IMG/VR virus record: IMGVR_UViG_3300028394_000134 | Location: 1 to 42,080 of that record | DNA from: a virus | Strand: one strand, 5' to 3' | Length of the DNA stretch: 42,080 bases | In this document: positions 8,558 through 15,810 of the stretch, in pieces | Position numbering within the stretch: the stretch's first letter is position 1 | Layout: each line of letters begins with the position of its first letter | Notes under the pieces: generated by a model | Told to the model about the DNA's origin: nothing | The model's database searches: none | What the model saw: only the letters and a program-made list of their open reading frames with translations | Position numbers and translations under genes: made by a program

Positions 8558-8943
8558 TGAGATGCTTTCTGGCTTTCACCATCCTCCTGTTCTCATCCGC
8601 TGCCCTTGCAGATAGCTGCGAGGTCGCTTCTCCTGACTGGACGGGCCGTGTTTGGTCGCGACCTTCGTCGTGCAGCGTCACGAAGTCTGGACCGACAACT
8701 GAGATAATCATTGGGGCGAGGGATACCTTCTGGGATGTGACGGGGAATATTGGACGCCACATCATTCCGGGATTTATCTGGAACAAGAACGATGGGTGGT
8801 ATAGGGACACTTCTAGGGATCAGGTCATCTGGGAAGGATCTGTCAAGCAGACTTCAGCCTCCTGTTCTGTTGGAGGCATGGCTTCTGGGGGATGGGACTT
8901 CTCAAACGGGATGCGAATCTGTCTGCCTAAAAGGGGACCATAG
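8557..8943 (+). CDS. secreted four-cysteine protein, function unknown
   Basis: The ATG at 8557 overlaps the preceding stop (TGATG); a GTG three bases earlier would only add one residue. The first 18-20 residues (MRCFLAFTILLFSSAALA) form a classic Sec signal peptide with an ALA-D cleavage site, leaving about 109 mature residues. The mature part has four cysteines (DSC, SSC, ASC, RIC), enough for two disulfides, and is rich in Trp and Gly (DWTGRVWSRP, GGWDFSNG). It is therefore expected in the periplasm or outside. It lies between a coiled-coil membrane protein and a C-tail membrane protein just before the holin. Export, envelope targeting and superinfection interference are all possible; no family was recognised. 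Confidence 0.7.
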   Translation: MRCFLAFTILLFSSAALADSCEVASPDWTGRVWSRPSSCSVTKSGPTTEIIIGARDTFWDVTGNIGRHIIPGFIWNKNDGWYRDTSRDQVIWEGSVKQTSASCSVGGMASGGWDFSNGMRICLPKRGP

Positions 8944-9407
8944 TGGATCCGCTCACTCTTCTAGCCGCAGCAAAGGTAAGCTTTGAGGCCCTGAAGGCGG
9001 GCATTGCCGTTGGCAAAGAACTTCAGGGCATGGCGAAAGACATGGGCTCGCTGTTTGATAGCGTAGCCGCGATCACCCGTGTTGCCGCAGATCCCAAGGG
9101 CAACCTGATGGCGGGTAAATCCGCGCAACAGATTGCAATGGAGGCTTATGCCGCAAAGGCAGAAGCCGACTCAATGATGGAGCAGTTGAAAAACCACTTC
9201 ATTGGTGAGTTTGGCCTAGCGGCGTGGGATCAAGTTCTGTCAGCGACAACACAGATAAAGAAAGACCAGAAGGCGGCGGCTCTTGAAGCGGAGAAGGCTT
9301 CGGAGGAGTTGATGAATACCATCGCACTTTGGGGCACGGTCTTCCTCATTGTAATCGTGGTTATCGCCTGCCTGATCCTCATCACCTTTGGGCTCGTTCG
9401 TCGGTAG
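8943..9407 (+). CDS. C-terminally anchored membrane protein, function unknown
   Basis: A GTG start at 8943 overlaps the previous TAG by one base (TAGTG). The 154 residues are mostly amphipathic helix, rich in Ala, Lys and Glu (for example KKDQKAAALEAEKASEEL). They end in one strong hydrophobic segment at about 128-151 (WGTVFLIVIVVIACLILITF) and a short basic tail LVRR. This is the topology of a tail-anchored inner-membrane protein with a cytoplasmic helical body. It sits directly before the 3-TM holin and may belong to the same lysis cluster, but its role is unknown. Confidence 0.7.
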   Translation: MDPLTLLAAAKVSFEALKAGIAVGKELQGMAKDMGSLFDSVAAITRVAADPKGNLMAGKSAQQIAMEAYAAKAEADSMMEQLKNHFIGEFGLAAWDQVLSATTQIKKDQKAAALEAEKASEELMNTIALWGTVFLIVIVVIACLILITFGLVRR

Positions 9408-9416
9408 GAGAAAAAA

Positions 9417-9938
9417 GTGGATCTCATCGCAAAGTTTGGACCCCTTCTTGGACAGATTGCGCCTTCCATCGCCACGGCGCTTGGCGGTCCTCTTGCGGGG
9501 GTTGCTGTCAGAACCCTGTCAAACGCCCTGTTCGGCCATGAGGATGGGACAGAGCAACAGGTTTCGGACGCTCTGTCCTCCGCTACCCCCGATCAGCTTG
9601 CTACGATCAAGAAGATCGACGCCGACTTCAAGGTTCGGATGAAGGAACTTGACATCGACCTTGAGAGGATCTCCGCAGGGGATCGTGACAGCGCCCGGCA
9701 AATGCAGCGCGATACGAAGGATTGGGTTCCCAAGGTCCTTGCCATCGTCATTACGCTTGGCTTCTTTGGCATCCTGATCTGGATGCTCCTCAACGGAATG
9801 CCGAAGACCGGAACAGAGGCGCTTCTGATGATGTTGGGCGCTTTGGGGACGGCGTGGACCGGCGTGGTTAACTTCTATTACGGCTCGTCCGCTGGGTCTA
9901 AGGCCAAGACGGACGCCCTTTCCATGAAGGACAAGTGA
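9417..9938 (+). CDS. holin of the GTA 3-TM type
   Basis: Holins form inner-membrane lesions that let the endolysin reach peptidoglycan. The 173 residues match the plan of the gene-transfer-agent 3-TM holin family. It has an amphipathic N-terminus (LIAKFGPLLGQIAPSIATAL), a charged central helix ending in DRDSARQMQRDTKDWVPKVL, then hydrophobic segments (AIVITLGFFGILIWMLL; ALLMMLGALGTAWTGVVNF) and a YYGSSAGSKAKTD tail. The NFYYGSSAGS ending is very characteristic. The start is GTG, 10 bases after the previous stop, with AGGAGA upstream. One base separates its stop from the endolysin start, so the lysis pair is translationally linked. Confidence 0.85.
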   Translation: MDLIAKFGPLLGQIAPSIATALGGPLAGVAVRTLSNALFGHEDGTEQQVSDALSSATPDQLATIKKIDADFKVRMKELDIDLERISAGDRDSARQMQRDTKDWVPKVLAIVITLGFFGILIWMLLNGMPKTGTEALLMMLGALGTAWTGVVNFYYGSSAGSKAKTDALSMKDK

Positions 9939-9939
9939 C

Positions 9940-10449
9940 ATGCAAGAGAATTGGGATGAGAGCTTTGAGATGGTACTTGCCCATGAGGGGGGTTTTGTGA
10001 ACCATCCAAAAGATCCGGGGGGCATGACCAACTTGGGCGTCACCAAGGCGGCTTGGGAGGGCTATGTCGGAAAGTCCGTTGATGAGACCTTCATGCGCAA
10101 GCTTACGCCTGAAGTGGTCAAGCCCTTCTACAAGGCAATGTACTGGGACAAGATCAAAGGGGATCAGCTTCCTGCTGGTGTGGACTATGCCGCCTACGAC
10201 TTAGCGGTAAACTCCGGCGTTGGTAGGGCTGCAAAGTTCTTGCAGGAGATTGCGGGCGTTACAGTGGACGGGGTTCTTGGCCCGAAGTCTATGGGAGCAA
10301 TCAGAGAGTGCGACCCGGAACAGACTGCGGAAGCCATCTGCGACATGCGCCTTGATTTCCTGAAACGCCTGCCAACTTTCGAAACTTTCGGAAAAGGTTG
10401 GACGATCCGGGTCAACGATGTGAAGGCCAAGGCAGCGGAGATGGCGTGA
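9940..10449 (+). CDS. endolysin, glycoside hydrolase 108 type
   Basis: This enzyme cleaves the glycan strands of peptidoglycan at the end of infection. The N-terminal half has the family 108 signature: HEGGFVNHPKDPGGMTNLGV with catalytic E16 directly after H15, then an AYDLAVNSGVGRAAKFLQ segment. The second half (from about residue 95, VDGVLGPKSMGAI) matches the PG_binding_3 peptidoglycan-binding domain usual in this family. At 169 residues it is of normal length. It has no signal peptide or SAR segment, so it depends on the preceding holin for release. The stop TGA overlaps the next ATG. Confidence 0.93.
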   Translation: MQENWDESFEMVLAHEGGFVNHPKDPGGMTNLGVTKAAWEGYVGKSVDETFMRKLTPEVVKPFYKAMYWDKIKGDQLPAGVDYAAYDLAVNSGVGRAAKFLQEIAGVTVDGVLGPKSMGAIRECDPEQTAEAICDMRLDFLKRLPTFETFGKGWTIRVNDVKAKAAEMA

Positions 10450-10613
10450 TGGCAAAGAAGCCGATCTGGGATAAGTCCCGACCGTCAGGTCTTGGCGCTC
10501 CGAAGAAGCTATCCTCCAAGCAGAAGACCTCTGCAAAGGCGGCGGCAAAGAAGGCTGGACGCCCGTATCCAAATCTCGTTGACAACATGATGGCGGCGAA
10601 GAGGGGGAAGTGA
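10449..10613 (+). CDS. small basic phage protein, function unknown
   Basis: The ATG at 10449 overlaps the endolysin stop (TGATG). An in-frame start further upstream would lie wholly inside the endolysin gene and is unlikely. The 54 residues are very rich in Lys, Ala and Ser (KKLSSKQKTSAKAAAKKAGR) and end in NLVDNMMAAKRGK. Such short basic proteins recur next to lysis and head genes in uncultured podoviruses. Binding to nucleic acid or packaging into the virion is plausible from charge alone. Function unknown. Confidence 0.65.
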   Translation: MAKKPIWDKSRPSGLGAPKKLSSKQKTSAKAAAKKAGRPYPNLVDNMMAAKRGK

Positions 10614-10867
10614 TGGCTAAGTCACCCGCATGGCAGCGCAAGGAAGGTAAGTCCGCCAAGGGCGGGCTTAATGCAAAGGGCCGAGCTTCCTACAACAAGG
10701 CAAACCCCGGAAAACCGGGGCTAAAGGCCCCGCAGCCTGAGGGTGGTCCCCGCAAGGCAAGCTTTTGTGCCCGTATGACAGGCATGAAGAAGAAGCTGAC
10801 TAGCGCAAAGACCGCCAACGATCCAAACTCCCGCATCAACAAATCCCTAAGAGCGTGGAAATGTTGA
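10613..10867 (+). CDS. small basic phage protein (DUF6321-like)
   Basis: Starts at the ATG overlapping the previous TGA at 10613, with a GGGGAAG ribosome site. The 84 residues are strongly basic. The text SPAWQRKEGKSAKGGLNAKG and the later KASFCARMTGMKKKLTSAKT with a C-terminal SLRAWKC resemble a family I recall as DUF6321, found in many phage and environmental contigs. Two cysteines are present. No catalytic pattern is visible. It forms a tight group with the preceding 54-residue gene. Confidence 0.7.
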   Translation: MAKSPAWQRKEGKSAKGGLNAKGRASYNKANPGKPGLKAPQPEGGPRKASFCARMTGMKKKLTSAKTANDPNSRINKSLRAWKC

Positions 10868-10896
10868 GGTGCTGACAGAAAATCAAGGAAACCAGA

Positions 10897-11094
10897 ATGA
10901 CAGATGTTTACATTATTGACAGATTGATTAAAGTAATCCGCGAGCGGCAGCAAACTGTCACTGAAGCGATCACAGAAGGCTCGGTTCAGGATTTTGCCGC
11001 TTTCCGCCACCTCCGGGGAAAACTCGAAGTGTGGAAGGAAGTTGAGGATGAACTTCGCCTTCTGCTGAAGAAACAGGAAAGACATGACGAGTAG
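10897..11094 (+). CDS. small helical protein, function unknown
   Basis: A 65-residue, highly charged protein with AAGGAAA 11 bases before its ATG. Nearly all of it should be alpha helical, with heptad-like spacing in the second half (LRGKLEVWKEVEDELRLLLK). Its last 11 bases overlap the start of the GroES-like gene, so the two are probably translated together. No family was recognised. Confidence 0.65.
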   Translation: MTDVYIIDRLIKVIRERQQTVTEAITEGSVQDFAAFRHLRGKLEVWKEVEDELRLLLKKQERHDE

Positions 11095-11569
11095 TCTGAT
11101 ACTTCCAACGCACCTTCAAGCAAAGCTTGAAAAAGAAAATGTTTCACGTGAAACATCTGATTCGGGGGCACTAGATGCAGCCTTTGTCCCCGAGGCCGAT
11201 AGGGTCTTTGACCCAACAAAGCTCCCAGACACAGCCCTTGCCCGTCTCCCGCAACCTACGGGTTGGCGACTTCTTGTGCTTCCCTACCGTGGGAATGCCA
11301 AGTCAAAGGGCGGCATTCTCTTTGCAGATCAGACGGTTGAGCAGAATAGCCTAGTCACGGTTGTGGCTTATGTGCTTCTTGTTGGCCCTGACGCCTATAG
11401 CGATAAAGCTAGGTATCCAAGTGGGCCTTGGTGCAAGAAAGGTGACTGGGTAATCATCGGTCGCTACGCCGGGGCGCGTTTCAAGATTGAGGGTGGGGAA
11501 GTCCGCATCATCAACGAAGATGAAATCCTCTCAGTAATCGCTGATCCTTCAGACGTTTCCAACGTCTAG
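11084..11569 (+). CDS. GroES-like co-chaperonin (Cpn10 fold) with N-terminal extension
   Basis: Co-chaperonins cap the GroEL ring during protein folding; phage versions (T4 gp31, RB49 CocO) support capsid-protein folding. Residues about 59-155 align by eye with the Cpn10 fold. They hold an entry strand TGWRLLVLPYRGN, a mobile-loop region with KSKGGILFADQT (GIL in the place of the hydrophobic GroEL-binding tripeptide), VGPDAY, KKGDWVIIGRYAG and the closing EVRIINEDEILSVI. The domain is of normal length. The preceding 58 residues are an extra, polar segment and contain the parS sequence at codons 19-24. The gene lies immediately upstream of the scaffold and capsid genes, which fits a capsid-folding role. 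Its start overlaps the upstream gene by 11 bases. Confidence 0.82.
   Translation: MTSSLILPTHLQAKLEKENVSRETSDSGALDAAFVPEADRVFDPTKLPDTALARLPQPTGWRLLVLPYRGNAKSKGGILFADQTVEQNSLVTVVAYVLLVGPDAYSDKARYPSGPWCKKGDWVIIGRYAGARFKIEGGEVRIINEDEILSVIADPSDVSNV
11140..11155. promoter_or_regulatory. parS: perfect parS-type palindrome (ParB binding site)
   Basis: The 16 bases TGTTTCACGTGAAACA form a perfect palindrome identical to the consensus centromere site bound by chromosomal ParB/Spo0J proteins in most bacteria. It lies within codons 19-24 of the GroES-like gene, in the extension that precedes the folded domain, and is read there as NVSRET. No second full copy was noticed elsewhere in the window, although partial half-sites occur (for example ACGTGAAAC near 22234). 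No parA or parB gene with the usual HTH is visible in the window, so binding would have to be by a host or distant phage ParB. The sequence match is direct observation; function is inference. Confidence 0.85.
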
Positions 11570-11591
11570 CAGCGCAGCAATGGAGATTGCT

Positions 11592-12464
11592 ATGTCAGAA
11601 AACGGTGAAGTGGAAGACGACGGCTCTATTGAGATCACTCTTGAGGATACCGAGTCTACAGGAACCCCCGTCGTAAAGAAGGTTGAGGTCTCCTCTGGAG
11701 ACACTGACCTTCAGGACCACTCCGAATCTGTCAGGAAACGGATCGACAAGCTGACCTACCGGGTCCGGGAGGCCGAACGCCGCGAACAAGCCGCGCTTGA
11801 GTTTGCCAAGGGCTTGAAGGGTCAGTTGGATACCTATCAGGAACGGGCTCATGTTCTTGACCGGACGTTGGTCAACGAGTTTGACAACCGCCTGAAGACC
11901 CAAGAGAAGATGGTCAAGGACGAACTTCGTCGCGCCATCGACGAGGGGAATGTTGACGCTCAGATCACGGCGCAGACGGCTCTTGCAAATTTAGCTGTGG
12001 AAAACGACAAGCTTAGGCAATCTAAAAACCGCCGCGATAATGAGGATCGGCACAGGGCCGCGATCCAAGCCGCGCCTCCCCCTAGGGTTGAGCAGCAAGC
12101 CCCCCGCCCGGACCCGAAGGCTCAGTCTTGGGCGGAACGGAATGAGTGGTTTGGCAGCGACAAGGCTATGACAGCTACGGCGTATGCTATTCATGCTGAC
12201 CTTGTGGAAGCTGAAGGGTTCGATCCTACCTCCGACGATTACTATCAGGAGCTAGACAGTAGGATCCGCAACGAATTCCCCCACAAGTTCAAATCCGCTC
12301 AGGGGAATACCCGCCCGCAGTCCGCCGTGGCCTCCGCCCGGACGACCGTGAAATCTAGCAACAACAAGGTGAAACTGTCTGAAAGCCAGATCAGGGTTGC
12401 CAAGTCGCTAGGAGTTAGTTTAGAAGAGTATGCTAGACATGCTCGGATACAGCAGCAGGGTTAG
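11592..12464 (+). CDS. capsid scaffold protein
   Basis: Scaffold proteins guide capsid shell assembly and leave before DNA packaging. The 290 residues are acidic at the N-terminus, then strongly helical and charged (VREAERREQAALEFAKGLKG, further heptads to about residue 150). A Pro/Gln-rich linker follows (APPPRVEQQAPRPDPKAQ), then a WAERNEWFGSDKAMTATAYA segment typical of podoviral scaffolds, and a basic C-terminal helix that would contact the coat protein. I prefer the ATG at 11592 because GGAG lies seven bases before it; an ATG at 11580 would add four residues. Position between co-chaperonin and capsid genes supports the call. Confidence 0.82.
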   Translation: MSENGEVEDDGSIEITLEDTESTGTPVVKKVEVSSGDTDLQDHSESVRKRIDKLTYRVREAERREQAALEFAKGLKGQLDTYQERAHVLDRTLVNEFDNRLKTQEKMVKDELRRAIDEGNVDAQITAQTALANLAVENDKLRQSKNRRDNEDRHRAAIQAAPPPRVEQQAPRPDPKAQSWAERNEWFGSDKAMTATAYAIHADLVEAEGFDPTSDDYYQELDSRIRNEFPHKFKSAQGNTRPQSAVASARTTVKSSNNKVKLSESQIRVAKSLGVSLEEYARHARIQQQG

Positions 12465-12468
12465 TCAA

Positions 12469-12930
12469 ATGACTGTTAACCGTACTCCTAGATCAGAGAC
12501 TGTCCGCGATAAAGAATCGCGCCCACTTGTGTGGAAACCCCCGTCCAGTTTGGACGCACCCCCGGCTCCCGAGGGGTACAAGCACCGTTGGATCCGTATG
12601 GAAGCCAACGGACACGACGACCGGAAGAACGTTTCCGCACGTACACGCGAAGGCTTTGAGCTAGTTCGCGCCGAGGAATACCCAGATTGGGATCTCCCCA
12701 CCATCAACGACGGCAAACATGCTGGCGTTATCGCAGTTGGAGGATTGGTCCTTGCGCGTATTCCAGATGAACTTGTTCGCCAGAGGACTGATTACTTCCG
12801 GAAGCAAACTCAACAGCAGCTTCAGGCGGTAGACAACGACCTTATGCGTGAGCAACACCCTTCAATGCCTATGGTTCGTCCCGAGCGACAATCACGGGTA
12901 ACTTTCGGCGGAAATCGTTCCTCCGAATAA
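12469..12930 (+). CDS. head-region virion protein, function unknown
   Basis: 153 residues starting at the ATG five bases after the scaffold stop; an upstream in-frame ATG at 12430 would overlap the scaffold by 35 bases and add 13 residues. The text KPPSSLDAPPAPEGYKHRWI, GHDDRKNVSARTREGFE and DGKHAGVIAVGGLVLARIP, followed by a Gln-rich helix, is a pattern I recall in the capsid block of many uncultured podoviruses. It therefore looks like a conserved virion or capsid-assembly protein. The biochemical role is unknown. Confidence 0.72.
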   Translation: MTVNRTPRSETVRDKESRPLVWKPPSSLDAPPAPEGYKHRWIRMEANGHDDRKNVSARTREGFELVRAEEYPDWDLPTINDGKHAGVIAVGGLVLARIPDELVRQRTDYFRKQTQQQLQAVDNDLMREQHPSMPMVRPERQSRVTFGGNRSSE

Positions 12931-12947
12931 CCACAAGGATCTGAGCA

Positions 12948-13565
12948 ATGGCAAATATCAATGCCTCGTTCGGGCTTCGCCCGTATCGTATGCTTGGAAG
13001 CGGCGCGAACACCAATGGCGACATTGTGTTCTCTATTCAGACTGCGGCTACTGCCGGTTCTTCCAGCGTGATCTATCAGGGCACTCCTGTTATCCCGCTG
13101 GCGAACGGCATGATTGATGTTGTCGGCTCTGCTGCTGGCGGCACTGTCCCCCTTCTGGGCGCGTTTCTTGGCTGTAACTACATTGACCTTACGGGCAAAC
13201 CCCGTTGGTCGCCCTTCTACCCCGGCACCGCTGCTTGCTATGCGAACTCCATTGCTACTGGCATCGTCTCCGCCCACCCCGATCAGGCTTTCCTGATTAA
13301 CTGCGATGCTGCGGCTGCGGACGCTCTTGTCCACGCCAACGCCAACTTTGCTACCGCGACAACCGGCAGCACTGTTTCGGGCCTGTCTGCTGGCAAGCTC
13401 GCCGTCTCGACGGCTACCACGACCAATACTCTCAACATGCGCATTCTTGGCTTCGAGGACACTCCTGCCAGTTCGGATGCTGCTGCTGCTGGTCGTCTGG
13501 CTATCGTCCTCCTCAACAACCACTTCTACCGTTATAATGCTAACGGTACTGGTGCGGGTATCTAA
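12948..13565 (+). CDS. probable head decoration or minor capsid protein
   Basis: The 205-residue product is rich in Ala, Gly, Thr and Asn, low in charge and predicted to be mainly beta strand. It begins ANINASFGLRPYRMLG and ends LNNHFYRYNANGTGAGI. It lies 14 bases before the major capsid gene, with a CAAGGATCTGAGCA ribosome region. This position and composition are typical of capsid decoration (cement) or spike-like proteins in podoviruses of aquatic bacteria. The specific role is inferred. Confidence 0.65.
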   Translation: MANINASFGLRPYRMLGSGANTNGDIVFSIQTAATAGSSSVIYQGTPVIPLANGMIDVVGSAAGGTVPLLGAFLGCNYIDLTGKPRWSPFYPGTAACYANSIATGIVSAHPDQAFLINCDAAAADALVHANANFATATTGSTVSGLSAGKLAVSTATTTNTLNMRILGFEDTPASSDAAAAGRLAIVLLNNHFYRYNANGTGAGI

Positions 13566-13579
13566 AGGGAGTTTGAACA

Positions 13580-14488
13580 ATGGCAATCACTCGTTCACAA
13601 CTCCTTAAAGAACTGGAGCCGGGCCTTAACGCCCTCTTTGGTATGGAGTACGACCGCTACGACAACGAACACGCTGAAATCTTCGATACGGAGACTTCGG
13701 ATCGTGCGTTTGAGGAAGAGGTTATGCTGTCTGGCTTCGGTCAGGCCCCTGTAAAGGGCGAAGGCGCAGCCATCGTGTATGACACGGCTGGCGAAGCTTT
13801 CACTGCTCGCTACACCCACAACACCATCGCGCTGGCTTTTGCGATCACTGAGGAAGCTGTAGAGGACAACCTCTACGACAAACTCAGCGCCCGCTATACC
13901 CGTGCGCTGGCTCGCTCGATGTCCAACACCAAGCAGGTGACGGCTGCGTCCATTCTGAACAACGCCTTCTCGTCCAGCTATCTGGGCGGCGACGGCGTTT
14001 CGCTCATTAATAGCGCGCACCCCACCACTGGTGGCGGCAACTGGTCGAATACTCTGGCGACTGCTTCGGATCTGAACGAGACTTCTCTCGAACAGGCTCT
14101 GATCGACATCGCTGGTTTCATCGACGAGCGTGGCATCAAGGTTGCCCTGCGTGGCATGAAGCTCATCATCCCGGCGAGCCTTCAGTTCACTGCCGAGCGT
14201 ATCCTGAAGTCCGAGCAGCGTGTCTCGACAAGCGACAACGACATTAACGCTCTGAAGTCTGGTGGCTACATGCCTCAGGGCTTCACCGTTAACCACTTCA
14301 TCACCGACACGGATTCTTGGTACATCAAGACCGATGCCCCGAACGGTATGAAGCACTTCGTTCGTTCGCCTATCAAGACGGCGATGGAAGGCGACTTTGA
14401 AACGGGCAACGTCCGTTATAAAGCTCGCGAGCGTTACAGCTTCGGCTGGTCTGACCCCCGTGCGATGTACGGCTCCCCCGGCGCGTAA
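13580..14488 (+). CDS. major capsid protein
   Basis: This 302-residue protein is the likely main shell subunit. It has an HK97-fold-like layout seen in Mu gpT-type coat proteins: an early acidic helix (SQLLKELEPGLNALFGMEYD) and the EVMLSGFGQAPVKGEGAAIVYDT strand region. These are followed by FAITEEAVEDNLYDKLSARYTRALARSM, AASILNNAF, INSAHPTTGGG, and a C-terminal SFGWSDPRAMYGSPGA. No protease gene or cleaved delta domain is evident. The ribosome site AAAGGGAG is 10 bases before the ATG. A strong terminator follows 27 bases after the stop, as expected for a highly expressed capsid gene. The scaffold is encoded separately upstream. Confidence 0.88.
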   Translation: MAITRSQLLKELEPGLNALFGMEYDRYDNEHAEIFDTETSDRAFEEEVMLSGFGQAPVKGEGAAIVYDTAGEAFTARYTHNTIALAFAITEEAVEDNLYDKLSARYTRALARSMSNTKQVTAASILNNAFSSSYLGGDGVSLINSAHPTTGGGNWSNTLATASDLNETSLEQALIDIAGFIDERGIKVALRGMKLIIPASLQFTAERILKSEQRVSTSDNDINALKSGGYMPQGFTVNHFITDTDSWYIKTDAPNGMKHFVRSPIKTAMEGDFETGNVRYKARERYSFGWSDPRAMYGSPGA

Positions 14489-14515
14489 CTGCACTTGGAA
14501 GACCTCTGAAACGAA

Positions 14516-14543
14516 GGGGCCGGTATTGTACCGGCCCCTTTTT
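14516..14543 (+). terminator. intrinsic terminator after the capsid gene
   Basis: GGGGCCGGTA (14516-14525) pairs perfectly with TACCGGCCCC (14529-14538) over ten base pairs around a TTG loop, followed at once by TTTTT (14539-14543). This is a textbook Rho-independent terminator on the plus strand. It separates the capsid gene from the small virion genes downstream and is the clearest terminator in the window. Confidence 0.93.
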
Positions 14544-14605
14544 CATGTATACTGTTTTTTGTCCCTGACTGCCCCTTGGCAGACACCCCACGACAGGAGA
14601 ACATA

Positions 14606-15085
14606 ATGGGAACGTCAACATTCTCTGGACCAATTAAAGCTGGTCCTATCAAGTTCACGACCGGCACGACACTTGGTCAGGACGTAGCCAACACCGGCAA
14701 CGTCGTCCTCATGCAGTCAGAAGCTGTCACGCAGGCCGGTCCCGGTGCGGATGGCGTCTACACGACAAACATTGTCCTCCCTGCGGGCAGCACGATCACC
14801 GATATCAAGCTCTATGTCGGCGTGATTTGGAGCGGCGTTGCTTCCACGCTTGGTATTGGTACGAGTGCTTCCGCCACGGCTTTGACCGCAGCGGCTGCGG
14901 TTGCTGGCGGAACCCTTGGCATTATCACTGCCACCGCTGGCGCTGATGCGACTCGTATCGGCAACTGGTACAGCGTCGGTGGCGGAACCCTTGATGTTCG
15001 TATCAAGCTCACCTCTACAAATACGGGCACTGGCACTGGTTGGTTGGTTGTCAGCTACGTTCAGCCCGGTGTCATCAACCCCTAA
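14606..15085 (+). CDS. small virion protein, function unknown
   Basis: 159 residues; the ATG at 14606 has CAGGAGA nine bases before it, so I prefer it over an in-frame TTG at 14576. The N-terminus GTSTFSGPIKAGPIKFTTGT is of a kind that recurs in uncultured podovirus structural proteins. The rest is Gly, Ala and Thr rich and strand-prone (VYTTNIVLPAGSTITDIKLY; WYSVGGGTLDVRIKL; WLVVSYVQPG). This fits a small beta-sandwich virion protein such as a decoration or fibre-like protein. It follows the capsid terminator, so it probably has its own promoter or relies on read-through. Confidence 0.68.
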   Translation: MGTSTFSGPIKAGPIKFTTGTTLGQDVANTGNVVLMQSEAVTQAGPGADGVYTTNIVLPAGSTITDIKLYVGVIWSGVASTLGIGTSASATALTAAAAVAGGTLGIITATAGADATRIGNWYSVGGGTLDVRIKLTSTNTGTGTGWLVVSYVQPGVINP

Positions 15086-15097
15086 TAGGAGGCTCTG

Positions 15098-15496
15098 ATG
15101 GCTGACGCAGTTGCCACACAGACCCTCTTTCAGGGGGATAAGGTCCTAGTTATGAAGTTCACCAATGCCTCGGATGGCACGGGTGAGTCCGCTGTAACCA
15201 AGGTGGATGTTTCCACCTTGGCCTCCTATCAGGGTAAGGCTTGCACGGGCGTCCAGATCGACAGGATCTACGGACTGACGCACGGCATGGAGGTTCGTTT
15301 GCTGTGGGGAGCCTCGACAAACGTCACCATCCTGACGTTCCCGCAGAACGCCGCTCAGACGATGGACTTCGATAGCTTCGGTGGTCTGGACAACAACGCT
15401 GGCACGGGCAAGACGGGAAACATCCTGTTCACCACGCTCGATGCTTCTTCCGGGGATGCTTACACAATCATCCTTGTAATGCGAAAGCTCTATTGA
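15098..15496 (+). CDS. small virion protein, function unknown
   Basis: 132 residues with a strong TAGGAGG ribosome site eight bases before the ATG and a 12-base gap from the previous gene. The sequence is strand-rich and uncharged in the core (GKACTGVQIDRIYGLTHGME, VRLLWGASTNVTIL, NILFTTLDASSGDAYTIILV). It resembles small beta-barrel structural proteins and is probably co-expressed with the 159-residue protein upstream. No family recognised with confidence. Confidence 0.66.
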   Translation: MADAVATQTLFQGDKVLVMKFTNASDGTGESAVTKVDVSTLASYQGKACTGVQIDRIYGLTHGMEVRLLWGASTNVTILTFPQNAAQTMDFDSFGGLDNNAGTGKTGNILFTTLDASSGDAYTIILVMRKLY

Positions 15497-15507
15497 GGAG
15501 AAATACA

Positions 15508-15810
15508 ATGGCTATGTCTCGCGGTGGAATTGGGCGTGAGGTTGCTGGTGCCCGCATGAAGAAGCGGGCGATGGGCGCTTCGCGTCAGGGTCAGCGTATG
15601 GCCCCCGACATTATGACCGACATGCCTATGAAGGCTGCGGCCCCTGCAATGCCTATGGCCGCTGCGCCGATGGCGATGAAGAAGGGCGGCGTTGCCAAGA
15701 AGGGCAACAAGGATCCCTCCAAGACCCCCTCGTTCAAGAAGGGCGGCTCTGCCTCTAAAAAGGGTGGCCTCGCCATCATAATGATGATGGGCAAGGGGAA
15801 GAAGAAGTGA
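15508..15810 (+). CDS. Lys/Met/Ala-rich basic mini-protein
   Basis: The ATG at 15508 follows GAGGAGA, giving 100 residues; an in-frame TTG at 15493 lies on the ribosome site itself and is rejected. Composition is extreme: clusters of Met (MPMKAAAPAMPMAAAPMAM) and repeated KKGG elements (MKKGGVAKKG, FKKGGSASKKGG), ending IIMMMGKGKKK. It is strongly basic, probably disordered, and a candidate for nucleic-acid contact or packaging into the virion. It is the first of four adjacent basic or Gly-rich mini-genes (15508-16612). Confidence 0.65.
   Translation: MAMSRGGIGREVAGARMKKRAMGASRQGQRMAPDIMTDMPMKAAAPAMPMAAAPMAMKKGGVAKKGNKDPSKTPSFKKGGSASKKGGLAIIMMMGKGKKK

Noticed and set aside
14526-14553. Promoter TTGTAC...TATACT after the capsid gene
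   Set aside because: The -35 half overlaps the terminator loop and matches poorly; noted only as a possibility in the terminator finding.
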